Notes: generated by a model not told the origin, from the sequence alone. A stretch of 10,540 nucleotides of DNA from Vicinamibacterales bacterium (GCA_030745255.1 JASLOY010000081.1:1-10540); one strand, 5' to 3'; positions 1 through 7,191 are shown, counted from the stretch's first letter. Numbers and translations are program-made.

Positions 1-914
1 AAAGCCGACCAGCCATCCCAGTCGTCCTCTGCGAGCCCGTCCTCGACCGACAGGATCGGGTAGGCCTCGACGAGCCGGCGGCACCAGTCGACCATGTCGG
101 ACGAGCTGCGCTCCGCCTTCCCATCGGTCGAGAGCCGGTAGCAGGCGTCCTGCTTGTCATAGAGCTCGGAGGCCGCGACATCGAGGGCGAGGTAGACGTC
201 GTCGCCTGGACGATAGCCGGCCCGCTCGATCGCCAGCATCAGCACGTCCAGCGCGGCCTCGTTCGAGTCGAGGTTCGGCGCGAAGCCGCCCTCGTCCCCC
301 ACCGCCGTCTGATGCCCGGCATCCCGCAGCACCGCACGCAGGTGGTGAAAGATTTCGACGCCTACTCGCAACGCCTCCGCAAAGCTAGGGGCGCCGACCG
401 GAATCACCATGAACTCCTGGATATCGACGTTGTTGTCGGCGTGGGCGCCGCCGTTGAGCACGTTCATCATCGGCACCGGCAGGTCGCGCCCGAGGTCACC
501 GCCCAGATAGGCGTAGAGCGGCAGATGGGCGGCGGCCGCCGCCGCCTTCGCGACGGCGAGCGATGCGCCGAGGATCGCGTTCGCACCAAGACGGCCTTTG
601 TTATCGGTGCCATCGAGGTCGCGCAACGTCTGGTCGATCTCCGCCTGGCCGGTCGGGTCGAGACCGATCAGCGCGTCGCGGATTTCGGTGTTGACGTTCT
701 GGACCGCCCGGAGCACACCCTTGCCGAGATATCGGCCCTCGTCGCCGTCGCGCAGCTCGACCGCCTCGAGCTCGCCGGTCGACGCGCCCGACGGCACCGC
801 GGCGCGGCCGGTTGCCCCACCACCCAGCGATACCTCGACCTCGACCGTCGGGTTCCCCCGGCTGTCGAGAATCTCCTGGGCTTCCACACTCGCAATGACC
901 CGATCCTCGTGCAT
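1..914 (-). CDS. eno: Enolase (phosphopyruvate hydratase), N-terminal 304 residues, cut by the window edge
   Basis: Enolase converts 2-phosphoglycerate to phosphoenolpyruvate in cytosolic glycolysis. The frame opens with ATG at 914 and stays open to base 1, giving 304 of about 430 residues; the C-terminal third with the catalytic lysine lies outside. Visible hallmarks: EILDSRGNPTVEVEV (14-28), SGAST loop (42-46), GGAHADNN with His158, QEF with Glu167, GDEGGFAPN with Glu208, the Mg2+ ligand Asp245 in LALDVAASE, and Glu291 in SVEDGLAEDDWDGW. These match E. coli His159, Glu168, Glu209, Asp246 and Glu290 by family knowledge. A GGAG lies 8 bases upstream of the ATG. The closest upstream gene on this strand is the broken response regulator more than 400 bases away, so eno probably has its own promoter. 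The family call is certain. Confidence 0.98.
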   Translation of the reverse strand, partial: MHEDRVIASVEAQEILDSRGNPTVEVEVSLGGGATGRAAVPSGASTGELEAVELRDGDEGRYLGKGVLRAVQNVNTEIRDALIGLDPTGQAEIDQTLRDLDGTDNKGRLGANAILGASLAVAKAAAAAAHLPLYAYLGGDLGRDLPVPMMNVLNGGAHADNNVDIQEFMVIPVGAPSFAEALRVGVEIFHHLRAVLRDAGHQTAVGDEGGFAPNLDSNEAALDVLMLAIERAGYRPGDDVYLALDVAASELYDKQDACYRLSTDGKAERSSSDMVDWCRRLVEAYPILSVEDGLAEDDWDGWSA

Positions 915-939
915 TCCACGTCTCCGGCGTATTTCGGCG

Positions 940-957
940 GCCCTGACGCTCCAGGGC
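940..957 (-). other. Small stem-loop in the eno leader
   Basis: GCCCTG (940-945) and CAGGGC (952-957) form a 6-bp stem with a 6-base loop, 26 bases upstream of the eno start codon. It would lie in the 5' leader of the eno mRNA. It has no known motif and no terminator-type T-run, and may be chance in GC-rich DNA. Confidence 0.25.
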
Positions 958-1048
958 TCGGCTTCTCCTCCGAAACCGCGATGATATCAGCCGGCGTCGC
1001 CCAGCGGGGGCCAACCGACGGAGCCCATCGGGCCCCGCCTCAGGCGGT

Positions 1049-1225
1049 GGTCTGGTCGCTGCCGGGATGAAAAGAAGTGTTACCCGAGGAAGGTCGTGTG
1101 TAGTCGAGCGCTACGAAGGATGATGATGTTGCGTTGCGACGGAACCCGGACACTCTGATTACCGAGCCCGCTGGCTTGTACCGCCCAATCGGGCGATCGT
1201 AGTAACCGCAAGCCGCGACCAGACC
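1049..1225. other. Candidate structured RNA or paired element bounded by an 11-base inverted repeat
   Basis: GGTCTGGTCGC at 1049-1059 is exactly complementary to GCGACCAGACC at 1215-1225, 155 bases apart. Directly inside the right arm is a second hairpin: GGCTTG (1173-1178) pairs with CAAGCC (1209-1214), enclosing CGCCC-AATC-GGGCG (1182-1195). CCGGG (1062-1066) can pair with CCCGG (1145-1149), and GTAG (1100-1103) with CTAC (1111-1114). Together this could fold as a closed multibranch RNA of about 177 bases. Two flanking U.G pairs (1048/1226 and 1179/1208) form only if the + strand is transcribed, which slightly favours +. On the - strand it would lie in the far upstream leader of eno. I recognise no RNA family. 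A 63-codon open frame crosses it on the - strand but does not look like a protein. Confidence 0.35.
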
Positions 1226-1278
1226 GAACACCCTTGTTCGCAGTGCCCTTAAGATACCGTCACTTACGGGGGCGACGC

Positions 1279-1298
1279 CATTAGACCTTGGTCTAATG
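1279..1298. promoter_or_regulatory. 20-base operator-like inverted repeat, similar to the StyR/TodT box
   Basis: CATTAGACC (1279-1287) and GGTCTAATG (1290-1298) are perfect 9-base complements around a central TT. It lies about 40 bases beyond the stop of the FixJ-family regulator, upstream of eno. FixJ/NarL-type regulators StyR and TodT bind the palindrome ATAAACC-AT-GGTTTAT. The shared layout, TAxACC then two bases then GGTxTA, makes an operator for this class plausible, perhaps for the adjacent regulator. As a hairpin it would have a tiny loop and no following T-run, so a terminator is less likely. What is seen is the repeat; the regulator assignment is inference. Confidence 0.5.
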
Positions 1299-1313
1299 CC
1301 GGACCACCGGCAG

Positions 1314-1330
1314 GACCGGTTTGCCCGGTC
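1314..1330 (-). terminator. Possible 3' stem-loop after the response regulator
   Basis: GACCGG (1314-1319) and CCGGTC (1325-1330) form a 6-bp stem with a 5-base loop, starting 7 bases after the regulator stop codon on the - strand. There is no T-tract on either side, so it would at best be a weak or factor-assisted terminator or an mRNA 3' end stabiliser. Confidence 0.25.
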
Positions 1331-1337
1331 TGGCCGA

Positions 1338-1948
1338 TCAGACTTGTGGGGCAGCGCCGCTCGACGGCCCGAGTTGCAGGCGTTCAGCCTGACGGACGAG
1401 ATCCGCCAGGGAGTCAGCCTGCATGGTGGTCATGACTCGCGCTCGGTGGACCTTGATGGTGGCGTCGGTGGTCCCCAATTGGGCTGCAATCTGCTTGTTC
1501 AGCATCCCGGTGGCGACCAGTGCAAACACCTGTTGCTGTCGAGGCGTGAGGCGGTCATATCGGACTCGGAGCTCCTCCAAGTGCTTCCGATCGCGCGATC
1601 GATGGCAGCCAGCAGCGACTCGTCATCGAATGGCTTGAGCAGAAAGTCGACCGCGCCATGCTTCATCGCCTCGACGCTCATCGGCACGTCGCCGTGCCCG
1701 GTGATGAACACGATTGGTGTCGACCATCCGGCCGCCGTGAGACGCCGTTGGAGCTCGAGCCCGCCGATGCCAGGCATCCGCACGTCGAGCACGACACAGC
1801 CGGGGCCGACGGGCCGCTCCCGCTCGAGAAACGCCTCGGCCGAGGGAAACCCTTCGACCCGCAGACCCGCCGTCTCGAGCAACCGCACGACGCTTCGGCG
1901 CACCGACCGGTCGTCGTCGACGACGAACACCTTGGGCTCGACGGTCAT
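1338..1948 (-). pseudogene. FixJ-family response regulator, frameshifted between receiver and LuxR-type HTH
   Basis: Two frames make up one regulator. Receiver: ATG at 1948, with acidic pocket Asp11-Asp13, phosphoacceptor Asp55 in LDVRMPG, Thr83 in FITGHGD and Lys105 in LLKPF, in frame through LLAAIDRA near 1596. DNA-binding half: from near 1596 to the TGA at 1338, in another frame, with LRVRYDRLTPRQQQVFALV, then LNKQIAAQLG, TIKVHRARVM and ADSLADLVR, the GerE/LuxR-type HTH of FixJ proteins. As sequenced, the receiver frame runs on into unrelated residues and stops at 1499. Adding one base restores 203 residues; S. meliloti FixJ has about 204. The junction falls inside the 14-base palindrome CGATCGCGCGATCG (1588-1601). 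The start overlaps the kinase stop by 4 bases (ATGA). It may be a true mutation, giving a receiver-only protein, or a sequencing error; the linker seems a few residues short, so a larger deletion (1+3n) is possible. A TTG at 1580 could start a separate 80-residue HTH peptide, which I consider unlikely. Confidence 0.9.
1588..1601. repeat. 14-base perfect palindrome at the frameshift point
   Basis: CGATCGCGCGATCG equals its own reverse complement. The reading frame of the response regulator changes within or next to it. Such alternating CG palindromes are prone both to replication slippage and to compression or base-calling errors, so it marks the likely site of the missing base. Confidence 0.7.
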
Positions 1949-3906
1949 TGAGCAGATCCACCCGGGGGCAGACCAAAGCTGACGGACGCGCCGCCATCGG
2001 GGCCGTTCTCGGCCCAGATCTGGCCACTGTGCGACTCGATGATGTTGCGCGAGATCGAGAGCCCCATGCCCAGTCCGCCGGCACGCGAGGTGGTAAACGG
2101 CTCGAACAGTGTGTCGACCATCGACGGCTCGATCCCGGGCCCACTATCGATGACCGACACGATCTGCCACCCGTCGTCGCGACACCGCACCCGCAGCGTG
2201 AGACGCGCCTCGACGAGCCCATCCATCGCCTGCATCGCGTTGGTGACCAGATTCATGACCACCTGCTGGATCTGAATCCGGTCCGCCACCACCGTCGGCA
2301 AGTCGGCGGCAAAGTCGGGCACGACCGTGATGCCGCGCATCGTCAGCCCGCTGCGCATGATTTCGCGGACCTCGCGCACCACTTGACACAGATCGAGCCG
2401 CTCGCGCGCGGCGCTGTCCCTCCGCATCATGTCCCGCAGCCGCTGGATAATTGCACTGGCCCGGCGATCGTCGGCCACGATGTCGCGAAGCACCTCGCGG
2501 ATCTTCGGCACGTCGGGCTGGTCCCGGTCGAGGAGCCGCGCGGCAGCCTGGGCGTCGCTGAGAATCGCCGCCAGCGGTTGGTTCAGCTCGTGCGCGAGCG
2601 TGGCGGTCAGCTCGCCAAGCGAGCTGACACGGGCGACATGAGCCAGGGCGTCGCGATGCTGGAGCGCCTCGGCCCGGGCGACGACCTGGTCGGTGACGTC
2701 CGAACAGACACTGATTATCTTCGTCGGTCGACCCGGACCGTCCAGAATCGGCGCGGTCCGCACCGTCCAGTGTCGATACGACCCGTCCTTCGCCCGTATC
2801 CGATACTCAGTCTGCATCCCTCTCAACCGGTCGTTCGCTTCCTTGCCGAGTAACATCACCCGGTCGCGGTCTTCTGGATGAAGCTGCGCCGCCCATCCTT
2901 CAACGGTTCGGGGAAACTCACCTTGCTCGTACCCCAGCACCTCGTCCACCTTGCCGGACCACTCGACCTGTCTCGTCTCGATGTCCGTCTCGCCGATGAT
3001 GTCGGCTCCCAGCGTTGCGGCGAGACGGAATCGCTCCTCGCTCTCGCGACGTGCCGTCTCCGCTGCGAGCCGTTCCGAGATGTCCCGAATGGTGGTGACG
3101 ACGACCATGCCTTCATCGGTCTCGAGCGAGCTGAGGTTCACATCGGCCGGAAACGAGCGCCCATCGCGGCAGACGCCGGTGACCGGCTCCACTCCGTCGC
3201 CGATCCGGCTCAATGGCTGCGCTGCCTCGGTCGCGTGGTCCCTGGCCAGGCGTTCGACATCGAGCTGCCCTGGCATGAGAATCTCGAACGGCTCCCCCAC
3301 GAGATCGCCCCGCCGGTACCCGAACATCCGTTCCGCCCGGCGATTGACGAACGCGATTTGGCCATCGGCCCGCACCGCGATGATCGCATCGGGAGCCTGC
3401 TCGATGAGCTGCCGGAGCCGGGCGTCGCTGGCACGCGCTGTCGCCTCGGCGCGTTTTCGCTGGGTGACATCGATCAGAAAACCGCGGATGACGGCCGGAG
3501 CACCGTCGAGACGATCGACCGCGACGACATCGTGCAGCCACACGATCTGTCCACTGGCGGAGATCATCCGGTATTCGAACTCGTATGCGTCCCGTTCCTG
3601 CGCGGCCTGCTCGCAGAAACGCACCGCTTCGTCCCGGTCGTCGGGATGCACATGGGCCACCCAGAAGTCGGGCTCATACCATCGCTCGATGGGATAGCCG
3701 AGCAGCCGCACCGCCTGCGGCCCCACGTAGGTAAAGGCCCAGGTGCGCGCATCCGCCTCCCACTGCACGATGCTGGTGGTCTCGAGCAGGCGCCGGAAAC
3801 CCGCCGCGCGCGTTATCTGCTCCTTGCCGACCGTATCGCGCGACGCGGCGTTGGCCGTCGGGGGGTCCGGTTCTTTCGTCCGAGGCTCGGTCTTGAATGT
3901 CGCCAT
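1945..3906 (-). CDS. Triple-PAS sensor histidine kinase (FixL/NtrB-like HisKA)
   Basis: A 653-residue cytosolic sensor kinase that would autophosphorylate and pass phosphate to the adjoining FixJ-type regulator. From the ATG at 3906: PAS 1 about 37-155 (VHPDDRD turn), PAS 2 about 160-280 (DAIIAVRADGQIAFVN), PAS 3 about 288-407 (LHPEDRD), then HisKA with LAHELNQPLAAI and phospho-acceptor His439, and HATPase with N-box VVMNLVTNAMQAM (Asn552), G1 DSGPGI and G2 GGLGMGLSI. There is no membrane segment or signal peptide. PAS 2 is FixL-like (ILMPGQ, CRDGRSFPADVNLS) but I see no histidine where FixL binds haem, so haem sensing is doubtful. An upstream TTG at 3915 would add three residues; the ATG is preferred although neither has a good ribosome site. 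The 3' end overlaps the regulator start by 4 bases (ATGA), implying translational coupling. The ligand is unknown. Confidence 0.96.
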   Translation of the reverse strand: MATFKTEPRTKEPDPPTANAASRDTVGKEQITRAAGFRRLLETTSIVQWEADARTWAFTYVGPQAVRLLGYPIERWYEPDFWVAHVHPDDRDEAVRFCEQAAQERDAYEFEYRMISASGQIVWLHDVVAVDRLDGAPAVIRGFLIDVTQRKRAEATARASDARLRQLIEQAPDAIIAVRADGQIAFVNRRAERMFGYRRGDLVGEPFEILMPGQLDVERLARDHATEAAQPLSRIGDGVEPVTGVCRDGRSFPADVNLSSLETDEGMVVVTTIRDISERLAAETARRESEERFRLAATLGADIIGETDIETRQVEWSGKVDEVLGYEQGEFPRTVEGWAAQLHPEDRDRVMLLGKEANDRLRGMQTEYRIRAKDGSYRHWTVRTAPILDGPGRPTKIISVCSDVTDQVVARAEALQHRDALAHVARVSSLGELTATLAHELNQPLAAILSDAQAAARLLDRDQPDVPKIREVLRDIVADDRRASAIIQRLRDMMRRDSAARERLDLCQVVREVREIMRSGLTMRGITVVPDFAADLPTVVADRIQIQQVVMNLVTNAMQAMDGLVEARLTLRVRCRDDGWQIVSVIDSGPGIEPSMVDTLFEPFTTSRAGGLGMGLSISRNIIESHSGQIWAENGPDGGASVSFGLPPGGSAQ

Positions 3907-4169
3907 GGGAGGCAAGTGCCCTAAAGGTCAGCAGTCAGGATCAATGTTACAACTCGGAGACCGCGCCGCGAAGCCGGCCGGCGGCGTTTAGGGTCCGCGC
4001 AAGAATAAGGTCCGATCTTGAGGTGTCGTACTCATGCCGCGTCCGGCCAGTGCCAGGCGCGAGGAGGGAGCATACGGGCGGTATTCGACCCCGCTGAGCA
4101 AATGCCCAGCGCCGCCCTTGACGGGATGCGTCGGCGGCCGAAAATGGAAAGGCATTCTTGCGCGGGCCC
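3907..4169. other. Spacer between the patatin-like gene and the histidine kinase
   Basis: These 263 bases separate two co-directional - strand genes and should hold the kinase promoter and the end of the upstream transcript. Two adjacent stem-loops lie on the patatin side: GCCGCC/GGCGGC (4111-4116 with 4133-4138, with inner GAC/GTC) and a near-perfect repeat at 4093-4110 (GCTGAGCA/TGCCCAGC, one G.U pair on the - strand). Neither is followed by a T-run. A 10-base palindrome GCCGGCCGGC is at 3973-3982. Two 7-base units, GTCAGCA and GTCAGGA, occur near 3927-3940. I find no convincing -35/-10 pair and no real coding frame. Confidence 0.4.
4093..4138 (-). terminator. Paired stem-loops after the patatin-like gene, possible transcript end
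   Basis: On the - strand the transcript leaving the patatin gene meets GCCGCC-GAC...GTC-AAG-GGCGGC (4138-4111), then GCTGGGCA-TT-TGCTCAGC (4110-4093). Two successive hairpins about 30 bases beyond a stop codon suggest an mRNA 3' boundary. There is no T-tract, so intrinsic termination is not shown. Confidence 0.3.
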
Positions 4170-6398
4170 TTACCAGAACGGGCGGCCCAGGGCCACGTAG
4201 AACGCCCCGGACCCGTCGTCGCCGATGCTGGCGCTGACAAGCAGCGCCCCCATGAGCGTCTCGACCAGCAGCCCCCCGGACAGATCCGAGTGCACCACCG
4301 CGTCGCGCGGAGTCTCGAACGCGCTGCCTGACTCAAGCCACCCGACGAGATGGATCGGCCCCCCAACCAGATCCGGCAACCGCCCGAGCCGGTGCATGTA
4401 GCCGCCGCCCACGTAGGCCGTGTGGGATCCGCGAAACTGGTCCAGATCGAACGCCCCCAGCCGGAACGGGCCACCGAGCGTGAACTGATAGAAGGGCGAG
4501 GCCGCGTCGCCGAATGAGGTGGCACCCGCAAGGGCAACGAAGAAACGACCTGCGTCACCGGCGGACATGAACGTCGTGCTGTCGAGCGTCGCCTGTCTGA
4601 GATCGCGCGACTGCTCCGGCGCCTCGACGAGCCACCTGACTTCGGTGACCAGCCGGGTGCCGCGGCTGGGCACGATCCAGTCGTCGTGGCCATCGTAGAT
4701 CCAGCGAAGACGCGCCCCATGCTCGCGCCCCTGCGACGGCGGCAACACCGGCGTGCCGACTCGGACACGAGCATCCACCACACCGATGTCGTAGCCCAGA
4801 CGCAGCTCGCTCGCCGTGCCCAGTGTGACACCGAGATCCCCGCCGGCCTGCGCCCGCTGGGTGCGAAAGCTGGCGACCGGGTCGCTCTCGAGCGCGAACT
4901 GCTGCGTGCGGCTGCGCAGCCTGATCCGGGGCGCAACGAACAAGGGTGAGCCGGCGATCGGGCGCAGATACTCGGCCTCGAGACCAAGATCGGACCCGAG
5001 CGCGAGATCGAGGCGCGCCTCGCTGTCTCGCCCGCCGACGTCATAGGCGGTGAGCCGCGCACCGAACCCGAGCTCGACGGCATCGGCGCGGTTGTCGAGC
5101 TCGAGGGCAAGATTGATGAAGGGAGGGCCATGCGACTTCTCTCGCACGTGCACCGCCAGCCCGTGCCGACCGTCCTGCCGCACGACATCGTACGCCAGAC
5201 TGCCGTAGCGCCCGGCGCCGGCCAGCGTCGTAAGCCGACGCTCGAACCGACCCGGGTCCAGGGGCGCCCCGATGTCCGGATCGAGCCGCCGGCCGATATC
5301 GGCGGCCACGTCTGCGTCCACACCGTCGACGCGGACGAATGCCGGCTCGACAGAGGCGGCCGGGCGACGTCGACGGCGCTCCTCCAGATGGCGGTCCCAG
5401 GCGTCGCGATCGAGTGACAGCGGGGTCAGGCGGTCGGCCAGAGCCGCCGCCGCGTCGTAGCCGCGCTGGCGAATCTCCTCGAACGCGCGCCAGCCGTTGG
5501 CCCCGATGTCGTCGACGATCGGTCTGATGACATGGTCGGCGGCGTCATCGAGCACCTGTCTGGTGCGCGCCACCATCATGACGCCGATCGCCTGGTTCGC
5601 CACGCCGACCAACGAGCGGAGCGCGTCCCGGTCCTCGAGCGGCGCGCTCACGTCGACCGCAATGACGACCCCGGCCCCCATCTCACGCGTCACATCGGCT
5701 GGCACGTTGTTCAGCAGCCCGCCGTCGGCCAGCAGGCGGTGACCGATCTCGATCGGTTCGAAGATGGCTGGAATCGCCATGGTGGCGCGTAGCGCGGCAG
5801 CCAGCGAGCCGCTATCCAGCTCTACGGGAACCGCCGCTTCGAGGTCTGACGCCACGGCGCGAAACGAAATCGGCAGGTCATCGAAATCGAGCGGTGCGGC
5901 GAAAGGCAGCACCAGCCGGCTGAGGAACAGGCCAATGTAGTGCCCTGGATCCAGCCCGGGCGCCAGGCGCAGCCCGTCGCGCAGACCGAGCTCTAGACGC
6001 ACAGGAAAGTCTCGCCGGTCCTCTTTCCGCCGGAATGCCTTCAGCGCGTACTCGACCTCGCCCTGGAACATGGCGTCCCAGTCGATCGCCTCGATGAGGT
6101 CTCTGACCTCGGCTGCCGATCGGCCCGTGGCATAGCCGCCGCCGACGAGTCCACCGATGCTGGTGCCGGCGATGACGTCGACCGGAATCCGATGTTCTTC
6201 GAGCCACTCGAGCACGCCGACATGCGCCAGGCCGCGCGCGCTCCCACCGCCGAGGGCGAGACCGACGCGTGGACGCGTCGTCTGGGTGTCCTGGGGTGAT
6301 GCGTCGACGGCCTCTTGCGCGGCAAAGGCAAGGGGAGGGGCACACAGTGAGGAGACAAGCGCGGCTATCAGCCGCGCGCACTTGCTGGTCCGGCGCAT
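4170..6398 (-). CDS. Patatin-like phospholipase with POTRA and BamA-type beta-barrel (PlpD-like, type Vd)
   Basis: A predicted outer-membrane lipid acyl hydrolase of 742 residues; P. aeruginosa PlpD, with the same domain order, has about 730. Start chosen at ATG 6398 because it begins a signal peptide: RRTSK, a hydrophobic stretch to about residue 24, then AFA-AQ. Earlier start codons to 6512 would overlap msrA and bury the signal. Patatin domain about 45-320: oxyanion loop GGGSARG (50-56), nucleophile Ser80 in GTSIGG, catalytic Asp225 in ADGG. POTRA-like domain about 350-422 (FVRVDGVDADV). From about 425 to the end are alternating short strands of a 16-stranded-type barrel, ending in GRPFW, with the aromatic last residue typical of Bam-inserted proteins. 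In this family the barrel anchors or exports the patatin domain, which acts on phospholipids. It follows msrA by 62 bases. The domain call is firm; whether the enzyme is released is unknown. Confidence 0.95.
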   Translation of the reverse strand: MRRTSKCARLIAALVSSLCAPPLAFAAQEAVDASPQDTQTTRPRVGLALGGGSARGLAHVGVLEWLEEHRIPVDVIAGTSIGGLVGGGYATGRSAAEVRDLIEAIDWDAMFQGEVEYALKAFRRKEDRRDFPVRLELGLRDGLRLAPGLDPGHYIGLFLSRLVLPFAAPLDFDDLPISFRAVASDLEAAVPVELDSGSLAAALRATMAIPAIFEPIEIGHRLLADGGLLNNVPADVTREMGAGVVIAVDVSAPLEDRDALRSLVGVANQAIGVMMVARTRQVLDDAADHVIRPIVDDIGANGWRAFEEIRQRGYDAAAALADRLTPLSLDRDAWDRHLEERRRRRPAASVEPAFVRVDGVDADVAADIGRRLDPDIGAPLDPGRFERRLTTLAGAGRYGSLAYDVVRQDGRHGLAVHVREKSHGPPFINLALELDNRADAVELGFGARLTAYDVGGRDSEARLDLALGSDLGLEAEYLRPIAGSPLFVAPRIRLRSRTQQFALESDPVASFRTQRAQAGGDLGVTLGTASELRLGYDIGVVDARVRVGTPVLPPSQGREHGARLRWIYDGHDDWIVPSRGTRLVTEVRWLVEAPEQSRDLRQATLDSTTFMSAGDAGRFFVALAGATSFGDAASPFYQFTLGGPFRLGAFDLDQFRGSHTAYVGGGYMHRLGRLPDLVGGPIHLVGWLESGSAFETPRDAVVHSDLSGGLLVETLMGALLVSASIGDDGSGAFYVALGRPFW

Positions 6399-6411
6399 GT
6401 CAGAGGCCACC

Positions 6412-6446
6412 CTGAGGCTCTGGGCTATAGGCCTTGGGCTTTGGGC
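6412..6446 (-). repeat. Five imperfect 7-base units between msrA and the patatin-like gene
   Basis: On the - strand the spacer reads as consecutive heptamers GCCCAAA, GCCCAAG, GCCTATA, GCCCAGA, GCCTCAG. The seven-base period is exact although the units vary. Similar heptad arrays occur in two other spacers of this cluster (7171-7191 and 7763-7790). Confidence 0.5.
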
Positions 6447-6460
6447 GCTCTGGCTCCGGC

Positions 6461-7108
6461 CTAAACCGGGAGCCCGATTTGGCAGGAGACGCCGGTGCCT
6501 CCGAGCCCGCAATAGCCGTTCGGGTTCTTGGCCAGATACTGCTGGTGATAGTCCTCGGCGTAGTAGAACTCGGGCGCGGCCACGATCTCGGTCGTGATCG
6601 GGCCGTGGCCGGCCTGCTGCAGCGCCTCCTCGTAGGCGCGCTTTGTCGTCTCCGCCGACTCGCGCTGTGCGTCGCTGAAGTAGTGGACCGCGGAACGATA
6701 CTGGGTGCCGACATCGTTTCCCTGGCGCATCCCTTGCGTGGGGTCATGCCCTTCCCAAAACCGCCTGAGCAGCTCCCCGTAGCCGATGTCCGTTGCGTTG
6801 AACACGACGAGCACGACCTCGGTGTGACCGGTCTGACCGGTGCAGACCTCCTGGTAGGTCGGATTCGGCGTGAGCCCGCCGGCGTATCCGACGGCGGTGC
6901 TGTAGACCCCAGGAAGTTGCCAGAACACGCGCTCGGCTCCCCAGAAACAGCCCATCGCGAACACCGCCTGCTCGAGCCCCCCGGGAAAAGGTGGGCTGAG
7001 ACGCGCGCCGTTGACGAAGTGCGTGTCGGGCACCGGCATCGGCTCGGTCCGACCGGGAAGCGCCTCGGACGCCGACGGGATACGCCGCTTGCTGTCGTTG
7101 AACAACAT
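6461..7108 (-). CDS. msrA: Peptide-methionine (S)-S-oxide reductase MsrA
   Basis: Reduces the S-epimer of methionine sulfoxide in proteins and free methionine, using thioredoxin. It has 215 residues, like the E. coli-type long MsrA (212). Conserved features: N-terminal LPGRTEPMPV, catalytic Cys54 in FAMGCFWGAER, then GVYSTAVGYAGG, NPTYQEVC, GHTEVV, QGMRQGNDVGTQYRSA and FYYAEDYHQQYL. Cys200 (GYCG) and Cys209 near the end fit the resolving/recycling cysteines of this class. Start ATG 7108 is preferred over upstream starts because GGGGAGGG (7115-7122 on the - strand) lies 6 bases before it and LFNDSKR matches the family N-terminus. No export signal, so cytosolic. It is the fourth of five co-directional genes, 152 bases after the deaminase. 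The catalytic cysteine is an ordinary TGC, not selenocysteine. Confidence 0.98.
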   Translation of the reverse strand: MLFNDSKRRIPSASEALPGRTEPMPVPDTHFVNGARLSPPFPGGLEQAVFAMGCFWGAERVFWQLPGVYSTAVGYAGGLTPNPTYQEVCTGQTGHTEVVLVVFNATDIGYGELLRRFWEGHDPTQGMRQGNDVGTQYRSAVHYFSDAQRESAETTKRAYEEALQQAGHGPITTEIVAAPEFYYAEDYHQQYLAKNPNGYCGLGGTGVSCQIGLPV

Positions 7109-7114
7109 CGTTGA

Positions 7115-7122
7115 CCCTCCCC
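7115..7122 (-). promoter_or_regulatory. Ribosome binding site that fixes the msrA start
   Basis: GGGGAGGG on the - strand, 6 bases before the ATG at 7108. It favours this start over the longer open frame to 7147. Confidence 0.7.
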
Positions 7123-7170
7123 TGACCATGCGTCGGCCCGGTTCCACGATACCGCATCGAGGACTCGAGA

Positions 7171-7191
7171 AGTCAGAAGTCAGGAGTCAGA
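7171..7191. repeat. Three tandem heptamers AGTCAGA/AGTCAGG
   Basis: AGTCAGA, AGTCAGG and AGTCAGA follow one another without a gap in the deaminase-msrA spacer. Short tandem heptanucleotide repeats of this style are known from cyanobacterial intergenic regions (STRR); here they probably belong to a genome-wide spacer repeat, which is inference. Confidence 0.65.

Noticed and set aside
915..1060. A fluoride or other known riboswitch upstream of eno
   Set aside because: Fluoride riboswitches can precede eno, but I could not find their conserved core in the - strand leader.
1040..1231. 63-codon - strand frame in the eno/regulator spacer
   Set aside because: GTG start without a ribosome site and no family resemblance; the DNA is better described by its pairing potential.
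1279..1298. Reading the 20-base inverted repeat as an intrinsic terminator
   Set aside because: The stem is AT-containing with a 2-4 base loop and no T-run on either strand; operator-like symmetry fits better.
1296..1982. Open + strand frame of 228 codons opposite the response regulator
   Set aside because: Antisense to the receiver and HTH sequences; no recognisable protein features.
2878..3924. Open + strand frame of 348 codons
   Set aside because: It is antisense to the kinase gene, whose PAS, HisKA and HATPase motifs are unmistakable; the + frame gives Arg/Pro/Asp-rich sequence with no known motif. High GC leaves such antisense frames open.
3990..4060. Sigma54-type promoter (TGGCAC near the kinase)
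   Set aside because: TGGCAC is present on the - strand but the matching TTGC element at the right spacing is absent.
3947..5323. Open - strand frame of 458 codons over the patatin-like gene
   Set aside because: It is out of frame with the patatin/barrel protein and is Ser/Arg/Pro-rich without domains; a shadow of codon bias.
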